Below, piece after piece: positions 19,813 to 28,134 of a stretch of 64,000 nt of DNA (position 1 is its first letter; every line of letters begins with the position of its first letter). The translations under genes and the position numbers were made by a program. Below the pieces are notes generated by a model, which saw nothing but the letters and a program-made list of their open reading frames with translations, did not search any database and was not told the origin of the DNA. This DNA comes from Streptomyces sp. A 4/2 (GTDB taxonomy: Bacteria > Actinomycetota > Actinomycetes > Streptomycetales > Streptomycetaceae), in contig NZ_CALNVW010000007.1 in assembly GCF_940670765.1 (NCBI RefSeq), forward strand, positions 62,001 through 126,000, written 5' to 3'.

Positions 19813-20808
19813 CTAACGCCGGAGGCGGGCCGCGCGGGCCACCGTGACCACGGCCTTCTCCAGCGCGTACTCCGGATCGTCGCCGCCGCCCTTGACCCCC
19901 GCGTCGGCCTCGGCGACGGCCAGCAGCGCGAGCGCGACCCCGTCCGGTGTCCAGCCGCGCATCTGCTGGCGCACCCGGTCGATCTTCCACGGCGGCATGC
20001 CCAGCTCGCGCGCGAGATCGGCGGGACGGCCGCCACGCGCCGAGGAGAGCTTGCCGATGGCGCGGACCCCTTGGGCCAGCGCGCTGGTGATCAGTACGGG
20101 AGCCACCCCGGTCGACAGCGACCAGCGCAGCGCCTCCAGCGCTTCGGCGGTCCGCCCCTCGACGGCCCGGTCGGCGACGGTGAAGCTGGACGCCTCGGCT
20201 CGGCCCGTGTAGTAGCGGCCGACGACGGCCTCGTCGATGGTGCCCTCGACGTCCGCGACGAGCTGGGAGGCCGCGCTCGCGAGCTCGCGCAGATCGCTGC
20301 CGATCGAATCGACCAGCGCCTGGCAGGCCTCGGGGGTGGCGGAACGGCCCAGGGCGCGGAACTCCGACCGTACGAAGGAGAGCCGCTCCGCGGGCTTGGT
20401 CGTCTTCGGGCAGGCGACCTCGCGGGCACCGGCCTTACGCGCGGCGTCCAGCAGTCCCTTGCCCTTGGCCCCTCCCGCATGGAGAAGCACCAGGGTGATC
20501 TCCTCGGCGGGAGCGCCCAGGTAGTCCTTGACGTCCTTGATCGTGTCGGCCGAGAGGTCCTGCGCGTTCCGCACGATCACGACCTTGCGCTCCGCGAAGA
20601 GCGAAGGGCTGGTCAGCTCGGCGAGCGTGCCGGGCTGGAGCTGGTCGGACGTGAGATCCCGGACGTCCGTGTCGGCGTCGGCGGCACGGGCGGCTGCGAC
20701 CACCTGCTGCACCGCGCGGTCGAGCAGCAGGTCCTCCTGCCCGACGGCGAGGGTGACGGGTGCGAGGACGTCGTCGGCGGAATTCTGCTGGCTCTGTTTG
20801 CGGATCAT
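19813..20808 (-). CDS. holA: DNA polymerase III subunit delta
   Basis: 331 residues from the ATG at 20808, the usual HolA length. The N-terminal segment (VTLAVGQEDLLLDRAV) begins the AAA+-like domain; it lacks a Walker A motif, as expected for delta. Further family marks are SPSLFAERKVVVVR-like SLFAERKVVIVRNAQDL, the conserved SDLRELASAASQL and the C-terminal TGVAPVLITSALAQGVRAIGKL. Delta opens the beta clamp as part of the clamp loader. The reading frame runs on to 21687 through a neighbour, but the similarity begins at this ATG. It is divergent from a small unknown gene whose start is 58 bases away. Confidence 0.94.
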   Translation of the reverse strand: MIRKQSQQNSADDVLAPVTLAVGQEDLLLDRAVQQVVAAARAADADTDVRDLTSDQLQPGTLAELTSPSLFAERKVVIVRNAQDLSADTIKDVKDYLGAPAEEITLVLLHAGGAKGKGLLDAARKAGAREVACPKTTKPAERLSFVRSEFRALGRSATPEACQALVDSIGSDLRELASAASQLVADVEGTIDEAVVGRYYTGRAEASSFTVADRAVEGRTAEALEALRWSLSTGVAPVLITSALAQGVRAIGKLSSARGGRPADLARELGMPPWKIDRVRQQMRGWTPDGVALALLAVAEADAGVKGGGDDPEYALEKAVVTVARAARLRR

Positions 20809-20865
20809 CGCGGTCCAGCATCCCACGGGGCACTGACACTCCCGTACGTGGCGGAGAATGGCCAG

Positions 20866-21111
20866 GTGAGCGATGTGAGACATGTGCTGGTGCTGCCGGA
20901 CCGCGACACCGCGGAGGAGGTGGCGGGGGAACTCGCCGACCGTTTCGGGGTGAGCCAGGAGCCCCAGCTCGTACGGGACGCGCTGGCCGGTGAGGACGAC
21001 GCCGAGGACGCGCAGTGGCTGGTCGTCGTCGAGGATCCGGACGGGCGGCTGGCCCCCGCCGAGCTGGACACCTTCGCGGCGGAGTACGAAGGGTGGCTGG
21101 AGACGCCCTGA
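20866..21111 (+). CDS. Small conserved hypothetical protein, 81 residues
   Basis: GTG start at 20866 with GGAG thirteen bases upstream; the longer frame through the holA region is a shadow. The sequence begins VSDVRHVLVLPDRDTAEEVAGELADRFG and is acidic, with WLVVVEDPDG near residue 50 and a YEGWLETP end. The alternation of strands and helices suggests a small alpha/beta (ferredoxin-like or ACT-like) fold. No catalytic motif and no membrane segment are visible. It faces holA divergently. I do not recognise a function; good codon bias and a clear start support it as a gene. Confidence 0.72.
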   Translation: MSDVRHVLVLPDRDTAEEVAGELADRFGVSQEPQLVRDALAGEDDAEDAQWLVVVEDPDGRLAPAELDTFAAEYEGWLETP

Positions 21112-21155
21112 GGCACGGCCCTGGCCTGGCCAGGCCAGGCTAAGAGTTTGTCCCG

Positions 21156-22055
21156 TCAGGGCGTGTTCGGGGCGGCCTTCTTCACGATCTGGATGTCCAG
21201 GTCGATGGTGACGCTGTTGCCGACCGCCGCGATACCCCGGGCCAGCATGGTCTGCCAGGTGACGGTGAAGTCCTCCCGGTGCAGTTCGGTGGTGGCCCGG
21301 CAGGCGGCGCGGATCTCGCCCTCCATGCCGTTGCCGATGCCCAGGTACTGCGTGTCGAGCGTGACGGTGCGGCTGACACCGTGCAGGGTGAGCGCGCCGG
21401 TCACGCCCCAACGGCTGCCGCCGCGGTGGACGAAGCGCTCGCTGTAGAACTCCAGCGTCGGGAAGTGCGCCACGTCGAGGAAGTCGCCGGAGCGCAGATG
21501 GTCGTCGCGCATCTGGACGTTGGTGTCGATGGACGCCGCGTCGATGATCACGTGCATGGCCGACTGCTCCATGTGGTCCGCGATCCTGACCGCTCCGGCG
21601 AAGGTGTTGAAACGGCCGTGGATACGCGCCATCCCGATGTGCCGGGCGGTGAAGCTGATGTGCGAGTGCGTCGGCTCGATCTCCCACTCGCCGGGTTCCG
21701 GCAGCGTGGGGGGCTGGGCGATCTGGAGGGTCACCCCGCCCATGGCGGCGTGACCGCCCTCGGTCACGGTGACGTTCCCGTGGAAGGGGGTGAAGCCCTC
21801 GGCGGTGACGGCGAGCCGGTACTCACCGGCGGGGACGGTGGTGAACACGGAGCCGTACGGGTCGGTCTCACCGCCCACGGTCCTGCGGCCCATCCTGTCG
21901 GTGAGGACGAACTCGGCCTGCTGCACAGGCTCGTTGACCGGATCGAGCACCCGGCAGGTGAGCACGCCCCCGCGCTCGGGGACCGTCAGCTCTCCGAGGA
22001 GGCCACCGCTGCGGGCGACGCCGGTGGACCTGCTGCCAAACCAACGGCTGAACAC
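21156..22055 (-). CDS. YceI-family lipocalin-like protein with N-terminal carboxypeptidase-regulatory-like domain
   Basis: 299 residues from the GTG at 22055. Residues of about 30-105 form a beta-sandwich of the carboxypeptidase regulatory/Ig type (VLTCRVLDPVNEPVQQAEFVL, then VPAGEYRLAVTAEGFTP). From about 118 the YceI domain follows (WEIEPTHSHISFTARHIGMARIHGRF, then LRSGDFLDVAHFPTLEF and LTLHGVSRTVTL). YceI barrels bind isoprenoid-type lipids such as polyprenols. The double-domain layout is common in actinomycetes. No clear signal peptide or lipobox is visible, so it may be cytoplasmic. It stands alone, flanked by a repeat-bearing gap upstream. Confidence 0.88.
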   Translation of the reverse strand: MFSRWFGSRSTGVARSGGLLGELTVPERGGVLTCRVLDPVNEPVQQAEFVLTDRMGRRTVGGETDPYGSVFTTVPAGEYRLAVTAEGFTPFHGNVTVTEGGHAAMGGVTLQIAQPPTLPEPGEWEIEPTHSHISFTARHIGMARIHGRFNTFAGAVRIADHMEQSAMHVIIDAASIDTNVQMRDDHLRSGDFLDVAHFPTLEFYSERFVHRGGSRWGVTGALTLHGVSRTVTLDTQYLGIGNGMEGEIRAACRATTELHREDFTVTWQTMLARGIAAVGNSVTIDLDIQIVKKAAPNTP

Positions 22056-22421
22056 TTTTCACGAACCCCCGTGCGTAGGACCGATCCTCGGTCGCACGCA
22101 CAGCAGGACGTCGTTGTCGGGGCGGCGACCCGTTGACGAATAGACATTCGATCATTGTGGGGGCGTTCTGGGCAAACTGTGCTGGTCGTGGGGGTTGGCG
22201 TCACCTGTCACGACTTGTACTCCCTGCGAAGTGGACGAACCCGTACCGCCGGAGACGTCCCGCAGCACCGGCACCCGGTGCTGCCGCGCGGAGTCCTCGG
22301 GTCTACGTGCGGAGTCCTCGGGTCTACGTGCGAGGACCTCGGGTCAGCCGTCCGGGTCCCGCCGCACGGCAGGCGTCCAGGTCACGCCGTACGACATCGC
22401 CATCGCCGTCGCCGTCGCCGG
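22056..22421. other. Intergenic region between YceI-like gene and comEC
   Basis: 366 bases. It presumably carries the promoter of the YceI-like gene (a relatively AT-rich part at 22130-22200, with attcgatcattgtgg), then the 21-base repeat at 22289-22343. Open frames in this interval look like shadows. Confidence 0.6.
22289..22343. repeat. 21-base tandem repeat
   Basis: Two identical copies of cggagtcctcgggtctacgtg (22289-22309, 22310-22330) and a partial diverged third (cgaggacctcggg). It lies 80-130 bases past the comEC stop on that gene's strand. Confidence 0.85.
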
Positions 22422-24908
22422 TCAGCCTCCGTTGGGTATGGCGCGCAGCGCGGGCCCCGTGCCCGTCACCGCGATGGAGCCGTCCGTGTCGGTACGCAGC
22501 ACGGTGGCGCCGCCCGCGCGCAGGGCCGCGACCGTACGCGGGGCCGGGTGACCGTACGGGTTGTCCTGCCCGCACGAGATCAGCGCGAGCCGAGGGTGGA
22601 CGGCACGCAGCAGGCCGGGGTCCTGGTACGCCGAGCCGTGATGGGCGACCTTCAGCACGTCCACCGGGGGCAGCGCCGGGTAGGCCCGTAACAGCGCTTC
22701 CTGCGCGGGTGGTTCCAGATCGCCGGGGAGCAGCAGGGTCAGGCCGGCGGCGTGCACGAGCAGGGTGACACTGGCGTCGTTCGGTCCGTCCGGGACCGGC
22801 GCGGGTCCGGCCGGTGGCCACAGCACCTGCCAGCCGAGCTGTCCGATACGGCGCTGCTCCCCCGGTCCCGCCCGGACCACAGGGATGTGCGCCGCCGCTG
22901 CCGCTCTCCGTACGGACGCGCTCTGGTCCTGCGGGTCCTGGAGGTTCGTCGTCTCGATCGTGCCGACGGCCCGGCCGCGCAGTACGCCGGGCAGCCCGGC
23001 CACATGATCGGCATGGAAGTGGGTGAGCAGGAGGAGCGGGATACGGGTGACGCCGAGTTCACGCAGGCAGTGGTCGACGAGGTGCGGATCCGGGCCCGCG
23101 TCGATGACAACGGCTGTCCCCGCACCTGCCGCCAGCACAGTGGCATCGCCCTGGCCGACATCACACATCGCGTACGTCCAGCCGGGAGGTGGCCAGCCGG
23201 TGACGACACGGGTGAGCGGAGCGGGCCGCAGCACGGCGACGAACAGCAGCAGTACGCAGACGGCCGCCACCCAGGGGTGATGGCGCAGCCTTCGGGCGGC
23301 GGCCACGAGGGCCACCGTGACGACGGCGAGCAGCAGTGCACCGGACCGGCCCCCGGGCCAGTCGACCTGCGCGCCGGGAAGTGCGGCACCACCGCGTGCG
23401 ACGGCGGCGATCCAGCCGGCCGGCCATCCCGCGCACCGGGCCAGCACGCCTGCCACCGCCGTGGACACCGGAGCGGTCGCCAGAGAGGCGAAGCCGAGGA
23501 CCGTCGCGGGTCCCACCGCGAGTTCGGCGAGGAGATTGCAGGGGACGGCCACCAGCCCGACCCGGGACGACAGCAGCACGATGACCGGGGCGCAGACCGC
23601 CTGTGCGGCGGCTGCCGCCGCGACCACCTCGGCGAGCCGCGGCGGCACTCCGCGCCGTTGCAGCGCGGCGCTCCAGGTCGGCCCGATGGTGAGGAGGGCG
23701 CCGGTGGCCAGGACGGAGAGGACGAAGCCGTAACTGCGGGCCAGCCAGGGGTCGTACAGCACCAGCAGCAGTACCGCTGCGGCCAGTGCCGGGATGAGCG
23801 ATCTCCGGCGCCCCGTGCCGATCGCGAGCAGCGTGACGAGTCCGCAGGCCGCGGCCCGCAGCACGCTCGGATCCGGTCGGCACACGATCACGAAGGCCAG
23901 GGTCAGTATCCCGCCGAGCACGGCCGTCGCCCGCAGCGGGATGCCGAACCGCGGTGCGAGCCCGCCCCGTTCGGCCCGCAGCGCAGCACCGGGCGGGCCG
24001 ATCAGCAGAGCCAGGATCAGCGTGAGGTTACTTCCCGACACCGCGAGCAGGTGCGTCAGGTCGGTGGTCTGGAAGGCGTCGCGGAGGTCGGGCGGAATCC
24101 TGGAGGTGTCCCCCACGACCAGCCCGGGAAGCAGGGCCCGCGCGTCCGGGGCGAGCCCGTCGCTCGCCGCCCGCAGCCCGGCACGCAGGTCTCCCGCCAG
24201 GCTCTGGACACCGGTCGGCGCTCCGGTGACGCGCGGGGGCTCCCTGCCCGGCACGCTCAGCACGGCAGCGATGCGGTCGTCGTCCGACAGCGGAGCCTCC
24301 AGCCGAGCGGTCAGCCGCAGCCGGGTGGTGGGCAGCAGCCGCTGCCACTCGGCGGAGTGGGCGATCACCAGGACGGGAGTACGGACGGTGGACGTGCTGC
24401 CGCCGGGCGCCCGTACTCGGGTGATCTCCGCGTCGAGGACGAAGGACGGGGGCGCCGCGTGGTCCCCGCGGATCCGGGGACGCGTCGGACGGGGATCGGA
24501 CGTGACGGTCAACTCCGCTGTGACACGGGCCGATTGGCGCGCCAGCCCTGGCACCGGGCCCCGCCGGGCATCGGCCCCGTGCAGTCCGCCCGAGACCGCG
24601 CCCGCAGCGGCACAGAGCAGAGTCGCTGCCGCGGCGGTCGCGTTCAGCCGGTTTCCCGGCCGGACGGCCCGGCGCACCAGCAGCACCGCTGCCGCACAGA
24701 CGCAGGCCGCGACCGCACAGAGCGTCCACCGGCCCGGTGCCGCCACAGCCAGGGCCGCCGCAAGCCACGCGGCCAGTGCGGGCGCCACCAGCCGCAGATC
24801 GACAGGGCCCTCCTGCCGTGGATCGGACGCGCCGAGCCGGTGGCCGGATGCCGCGTGGACTGCGGTGCGTGCCACGGCTGTTGGCAGTGGTCCGCCTGAA
24901 CGTGTCAT
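22422..24908 (-). CDS. comEC: ComEC/Rec2 family DNA-uptake channel protein
   Basis: 828 residues. N-terminal hydrophobic segments (AWLAAALAVAAP, VAACVCAAAVLLV) lead to an OB-like extracellular region, the competence domain with many transmembrane helices (residues about 250-530: LLAVSGSNLTLILALLIG and following) and a C-terminal metallo-beta-lactamase domain (DVGQGDATV, THFHADHVAGLPG near 630, VAHHGSAYQ). Family role: channel for single-stranded DNA across the membrane during transformation, the C-terminal domain probably degrading one strand. Its ATG overlaps the comEA stop by four bases. Streptomycetes are not known for natural transformation, so the real role is open. Confidence 0.93.
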   Translation of the reverse strand: MTRSGGPLPTAVARTAVHAASGHRLGASDPRQEGPVDLRLVAPALAAWLAAALAVAAPGRWTLCAVAACVCAAAVLLVRRAVRPGNRLNATAAAATLLCAAAGAVSGGLHGADARRGPVPGLARQSARVTAELTVTSDPRPTRPRIRGDHAAPPSFVLDAEITRVRAPGGSTSTVRTPVLVIAHSAEWQRLLPTTRLRLTARLEAPLSDDDRIAAVLSVPGREPPRVTGAPTGVQSLAGDLRAGLRAASDGLAPDARALLPGLVVGDTSRIPPDLRDAFQTTDLTHLLAVSGSNLTLILALLIGPPGAALRAERGGLAPRFGIPLRATAVLGGILTLAFVIVCRPDPSVLRAAACGLVTLLAIGTGRRRSLIPALAAAVLLLVLYDPWLARSYGFVLSVLATGALLTIGPTWSAALQRRGVPPRLAEVVAAAAAAQAVCAPVIVLLSSRVGLVAVPCNLLAELAVGPATVLGFASLATAPVSTAVAGVLARCAGWPAGWIAAVARGGAALPGAQVDWPGGRSGALLLAVVTVALVAAARRLRHHPWVAAVCVLLLFVAVLRPAPLTRVVTGWPPPGWTYAMCDVGQGDATVLAAGAGTAVVIDAGPDPHLVDHCLRELGVTRIPLLLLTHFHADHVAGLPGVLRGRAVGTIETTNLQDPQDQSASVRRAAAAAHIPVVRAGPGEQRRIGQLGWQVLWPPAGPAPVPDGPNDASVTLLVHAAGLTLLLPGDLEPPAQEALLRAYPALPPVDVLKVAHHGSAYQDPGLLRAVHPRLALISCGQDNPYGHPAPRTVAALRAGGATVLRTDTDGSIAVTGTGPALRAIPNGG

Positions 24909-26170
24909 GGCTGTACGAGAGGCTGGAGGTCGGAGAAGCGCCGGTCACCGATGCCGTTGACCTCACGGAGCTCACCGACGGAGCCGAAACCGCCGTGCTG
25001 GGTGCGGTAGTCGATGATGTGCTGAGCCAGTACGGGGCCGACGCCGGGCAGGGTGTTGAGCTGCTCCGCAGTGGCGGTACTGAGGCTCACCGGCGCCGCG
25101 GCGGCCCCGGTCGGCGGGCCGGTGCCGCCCGCAGGAGCGGCGCCTCCGCCGACCGCGGACTGTGGTGCGGGCGGCTCACCGACGACGACCTGCTCGCCGT
25201 CGGTGAGCACCCGTGCCCGGTTCAGCCCGACCGCGTCCACTCCCGCCTTGATCCCGCCGGCCGCCCGCAGGGCGTCGGCGACCCGCGAACCGGCGGGCAG
25301 GCGCTGGATTCCCGGGCTACGGACCTTGCCGCTGACATCCACGACGATCCGTGCGGCGGACGCCCCGGTCGGCCCGGCGCCGGCAGGCTGCCGGGGCCGA
25401 CCGGGTGCCCCTGACCCTGCTGTCGCCTTCGGAACGGCAGCGGGCGCCCCCTCGCTGACCATCTCCGGCGCTCTGACGGATTGGGGGCGTCCGGTCCAGA
25501 AGTGCTGGACGGCGAAGACCACGGCCACCACGAGGACGGCAGCCAGCGCGGCGAGTGTCCGGGGAGCGAGTCCGCACCGCGCCTGCGCCCATAACGGCAG
25601 ACGCTCACGCAGCGCTGCCCCGGCGCCGGTCACGGCCGCGCCGATTCTGCCGGCCGACGAGGGCGCCGCGGATACGCCCGGCCCGCCTGCGGCAACCCCC
25701 GCACGCGCCCCACCGGTTGCAGCCGAACCACCCGGCGTACTTGGCGCACCCGCCGCACCCGAAACCCCGGGACCACCCGGACCTGAACCGCCGGGGCCGG
25801 GACCACCCGGACCCGTGCTATCCCGACCTGTGCCACCCCGACCCGTGCCACCTCGACCCGTGCCATCCCGACCCGTGCCATCCCGACCCGTGCCATCCCG
25901 ACCCGTGCTATCCCGACCCGTGCCACCCCGACCTGGAACACCAAGATCTGCACACTCGACCCGCTCGACCGGCGCAGCCCTCCCCACCGATTCCCTCGGC
26001 GCAGCCGGAAACAGCGCCTCCGCGCGCAGAAGCAGTGGCGCCCGGGGCGACGGCGTACGGACTCGTCGCGAACGGCGTCGTGCGGCGGCATGGCGGGCGC
26101 GGCCGTCCGACGCGGGCGCACGGCCGGGGCCGCTGGTCGCAGAACGTGGGCTGAGCGTTCGGGAAGTCAT
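24905..26170 (-). CDS. comEA: ComEA-like DNA-binding protein with long repeat-bearing N-terminus
   Basis: 421 residues from the ATG at 26170. Residues 1-60 are arginine-rich. About 75-150 is a disordered Gly/Thr/Arg/Asp and then Gly/Pro region built from GTGRD pentapeptides. A single transmembrane helix follows (TLAALAAVLVVAVVFAVQHF, about 213-232), then a SLBB domain (VVDVSGKVRSPGIQRLPAGSRVADALRAAGG) and a C-terminal helix-hairpin-helix pair (LNTLPGVGPVLAQHIIDYR, VNGIGDRRFSDLQPLV). This orientation puts the DNA-binding part outside and the repeats inside. In Firmicutes ComEA captures DNA for ComEC; the genes overlap here (ATGA). The long cytoplasmic extension is unusual compared with Bacillus ComEA (about 205 residues). 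Confidence 0.9.
   Translation of the reverse strand: MTSRTLSPRSATSGPGRAPASDGRARHAAARRRSRRVRTPSPRAPLLLRAEALFPAAPRESVGRAAPVERVECADLGVPGRGGTGRDSTGRDGTGRDGTGRDGTGRGGTGRGGTGRDSTGPGGPGPGGSGPGGPGVSGAAGAPSTPGGSAATGGARAGVAAGGPGVSAAPSSAGRIGAAVTGAGAALRERLPLWAQARCGLAPRTLAALAAVLVVAVVFAVQHFWTGRPQSVRAPEMVSEGAPAAVPKATAGSGAPGRPRQPAGAGPTGASAARIVVDVSGKVRSPGIQRLPAGSRVADALRAAGGIKAGVDAVGLNRARVLTDGEQVVVGEPPAPQSAVGGGAAPAGGTGPPTGAAAAPVSLSTATAEQLNTLPGVGPVLAQHIIDYRTQHGGFGSVGELREVNGIGDRRFSDLQPLVQP
25811..25930. repeat. 15-base in-frame tandem repeat in comEA, eight units
   Basis: Eight contiguous units of acccgtgccatcccg or one-to-two-base variants, encoding (on minus) GTGRD-type pentapeptides, with GTGRG and STGRD variants. 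Units three to seven are nearly identical even at silent positions, pointing to recent slippage or homogenisation. Confidence 0.95.
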
Positions 26171-26272
26171 GCCACGAGACGGTAGGCATCTCCCCCGGCC
26201 CCCGCTGATCAAGGTCAATTACGGTGGAGAACCCGGCACTTGTGGATAACACCGCCACCCGATCGAGCGGCT

Positions 26273-27118
26273 TCAGCGCAGTGAGACGACAACTCCCAGC
26301 AGTCCCGGTCCGGTATGCGCTCCGATGACCGCGCCCACCTCGCTGACATGCAGGTCGACCAGGCCCGGCACACGGTCGCGCAGCCGTTCCGCGAGCGCCG
26401 CCGCCCGCTCGGGCGCCGCCAGATGGTGTACCGCGATGTCCACCTGATCCGCCCCCGCCCGGTCGGCGGCGATCTCCTCCAGCCGGGCGATCGCCTTCGA
26501 GGCCGTGCGTACCTTCTCCCGCATTTCGATCCGGCCGCCGTCGAGCTCCAGCAGCGGCTTCACCGCGAGCGCCGAGCCGAGCAGCGCCTGTGCCGCACCG
26601 ATCCGGCCGCCGCGGCGCAGGTAGTCCAGGGTGTCCACGTAGAAGTACGCGGACGTGCCCCCGGCGCGCTTCTCCGCGGCGGCCACCGCCTCGTCCAGCG
26701 TGCCGCCGGCCTCCGCGGTCCCGGCGGCCGACAGTGCGCAGAACCCGAGGGCCATGGCGACCACGCCGGTGTCCACCACCCGTACCGGTACGGGCGCTTC
26801 CTTCGCCGCCAGCACGGCGGCGTCGTACGTCCCGGAGAACTCGGCCGACAGATGCAGCGAGACGATGCCGGTCGCCCCCGCCTCGGCTGCCGCCCGGTAG
26901 GTGGCCGCGAAGACCTCGGGGCTGGGCCGGGACGTGGTCACCGAGCGCCGCTTCTGAAGGGCCAGGGCCAGTGCGCGGGCCGAGGTCTCCGTACCGTCCT
27001 CCAGGGCCCGGTCGCCGAGGACCACGGTCAGCGGCACCGCTGTGATGCTGTGCCGCACCAACGTCTGCTGCGGCAGGTAGGCCGTGGAATCGGTGACGAT
27101 CGCGACATGGCGGGACAT
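26273..27118 (-). CDS. DegV family fatty-acid-binding protein
   Basis: 281 residues from the ATG at 27118, the normal DegV length. It opens with VAIVTDSTAYLP (the family TDS motif), has KRRSVTTSRPSPEVFAATYRAA, VSLHLSAEFSGTYDAA and DTGVVAMALGFCAL, and ends GAVIGAHTGPGLLGVVV. DegV/FakB proteins hold a fatty acid and, with a FakA kinase, feed it to phospholipid synthesis. No fakA is in the window. Cytosolic. It lies 54 bases past comEA's upstream region and 60 bases before the membrane-anchored gene, so cotranscription is possible. An in-frame extension to 27214 lacks a ribosome site. Confidence 0.93.
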   Translation of the reverse strand: MSRHVAIVTDSTAYLPQQTLVRHSITAVPLTVVLGDRALEDGTETSARALALALQKRRSVTTSRPSPEVFAATYRAAAEAGATGIVSLHLSAEFSGTYDAAVLAAKEAPVPVRVVDTGVVAMALGFCALSAAGTAEAGGTLDEAVAAAEKRAGGTSAYFYVDTLDYLRRGGRIGAAQALLGSALAVKPLLELDGGRIEMREKVRTASKAIARLEEIAADRAGADQVDIAVHHLAAPERAAALAERLRDRVPGLVDLHVSEVGAVIGAHTGPGLLGVVVSLR

Positions 27119-27177
27119 GAGCGGGAGATTACCCGCAGGTGCCGGGGCACGGCAGCGCGGCCCCTCCCGGCGATCAC

Positions 27178-27942
27178 TCAGGTGGTGCTCTCCGGGCGGC
27201 CGGTCTTCTGCCACGGATAGCGGCGCCGCGGTTCGTCGCGGTCCCGCCCGGTGATCGCCTCGGGTCCCGCAGTGGTCCCGGACGCGGCGCCCGGTCCGGT
27301 GTCCTTCGCGGACCGCCGCCGCGCGCCCGCGGTCGAAGCCGAAGCCGAACTCGAACCCGGCCGCTCCCCTGACGCCGTACCGGCCCCCTCCTCGCCGGAG
27401 GTCGTCCAGTGCCGCAGCGCCCCCGCCTCCACATCGATCTCCGCGTTCAGCGCGATCAGATCGTCGTCGGCGAACCTCCGGGCCCGGTCCCGGGCCGCCC
27501 AGCGCAGTGCGTCGGCCGAGTGCGTGATCTGCTCCGTACGCTCCCGCAGGCCGGGCAGTCGGCGGCCGAGTCCGGTCTTGTCCGGCTCGCGCTCCAGCCG
27601 TCTCAGCTCAGCGTCCAGCTCCAGGCCGTGCACGCTGAGCCGTTCGAAGAGTCCCAGCGTCTCGCGCAGCGACTCGTCCTCCGCCACGCCCGCGTGCAGG
27701 GCGTCCTGGGTGGCCCTCATCGACGTACGCAGTGTGAGCCTCAGCTGCGCCAGTTCGCCCCCGGCGCCCGGCTGGCCGTAGCTCTTCGCGCGCAGCGCGG
27801 TGTCCTCGACGGTGCGCCTGGCCTGCGCGATCGTCTGGTCCACGCCCCGCCTGGCCGCGCCGACCACCTTGACGGCCGCGTAGGCCCCCACCCCGACGAA
27901 GGCGAGGAAGAGCAACGCCAGGATCAGGATCAGGGCTTCCAT
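27178..27942 (-). CDS. Membrane-anchored coiled-coil protein of unknown function
   Basis: 254 residues from the ATG at 27942 (GAGGGAT upstream). A single N-terminal hydrophobic helix (MEALILILALLFLAFVGVGA) is followed by a long, charged, mostly helical cytoplasmic region (about 25-175) with heptad-like leucines (LFERLSVHGLELDAELRRLEREP). The last 80 residues are a disordered Ser/Ala/Gly/Arg tail ending YPWQKTGRPESTT. I do not recognise a family; the layout resembles a membrane-tethered coiled-coil scaffold. It is preceded by the leuS terminator, so it has its own promoter, and is followed by degV. Confidence 0.78.
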   Translation of the reverse strand: MEALILILALLFLAFVGVGAYAAVKVVGAARRGVDQTIAQARRTVEDTALRAKSYGQPGAGGELAQLRLTLRTSMRATQDALHAGVAEDESLRETLGLFERLSVHGLELDAELRRLEREPDKTGLGRRLPGLRERTEQITHSADALRWAARDRARRFADDDLIALNAEIDVEAGALRHWTTSGEEGAGTASGERPGSSSASASTAGARRRSAKDTGPGAASGTTAGPEAITGRDRDEPRRRYPWQKTGRPESTT

Positions 27943-28014
27943 GAGGCATCCCTCGGTTGTCGACGCGGTGCGGACTCTTCGTGCCGGACCCGGTATCTCC
28001 ACCGTAAACGGAAA

Positions 28015-28053
28015 GGGCAGGCCGGAGGTTCCTCAGGAACCCCCGACCTGCCC
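28015..28053 (-). terminator. Terminator after leuS
   Basis: Long near-perfect hairpin (gggcagg-c-cgg-a-ggttcc / ggaacc-c-ccg-a-cctgccc, three-base loop) followed on minus by TTT, about 80 bases past the leuS stop. Confidence 0.85.
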
Positions 28054-28134
28054 CTGGGGGGAAAGCTCGCACCCCACGCGGGACCGGTGCCGTACTTGGT
28101 GCCGTACCGGAGCACCGGATGCCATGCTGCGGGG

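Noticed and set aside
22195..22551. Plus-strand frame of 118 codons next to comEC
   Set aside because: It overlaps the comEC 3' end antisense, has no ribosome site and includes the 21-base repeat.
25811..25930. Possible CRISPR-like repeat array
   Set aside because: Units of 15 bases are contiguous with no spacers and lie in frame inside comEA.
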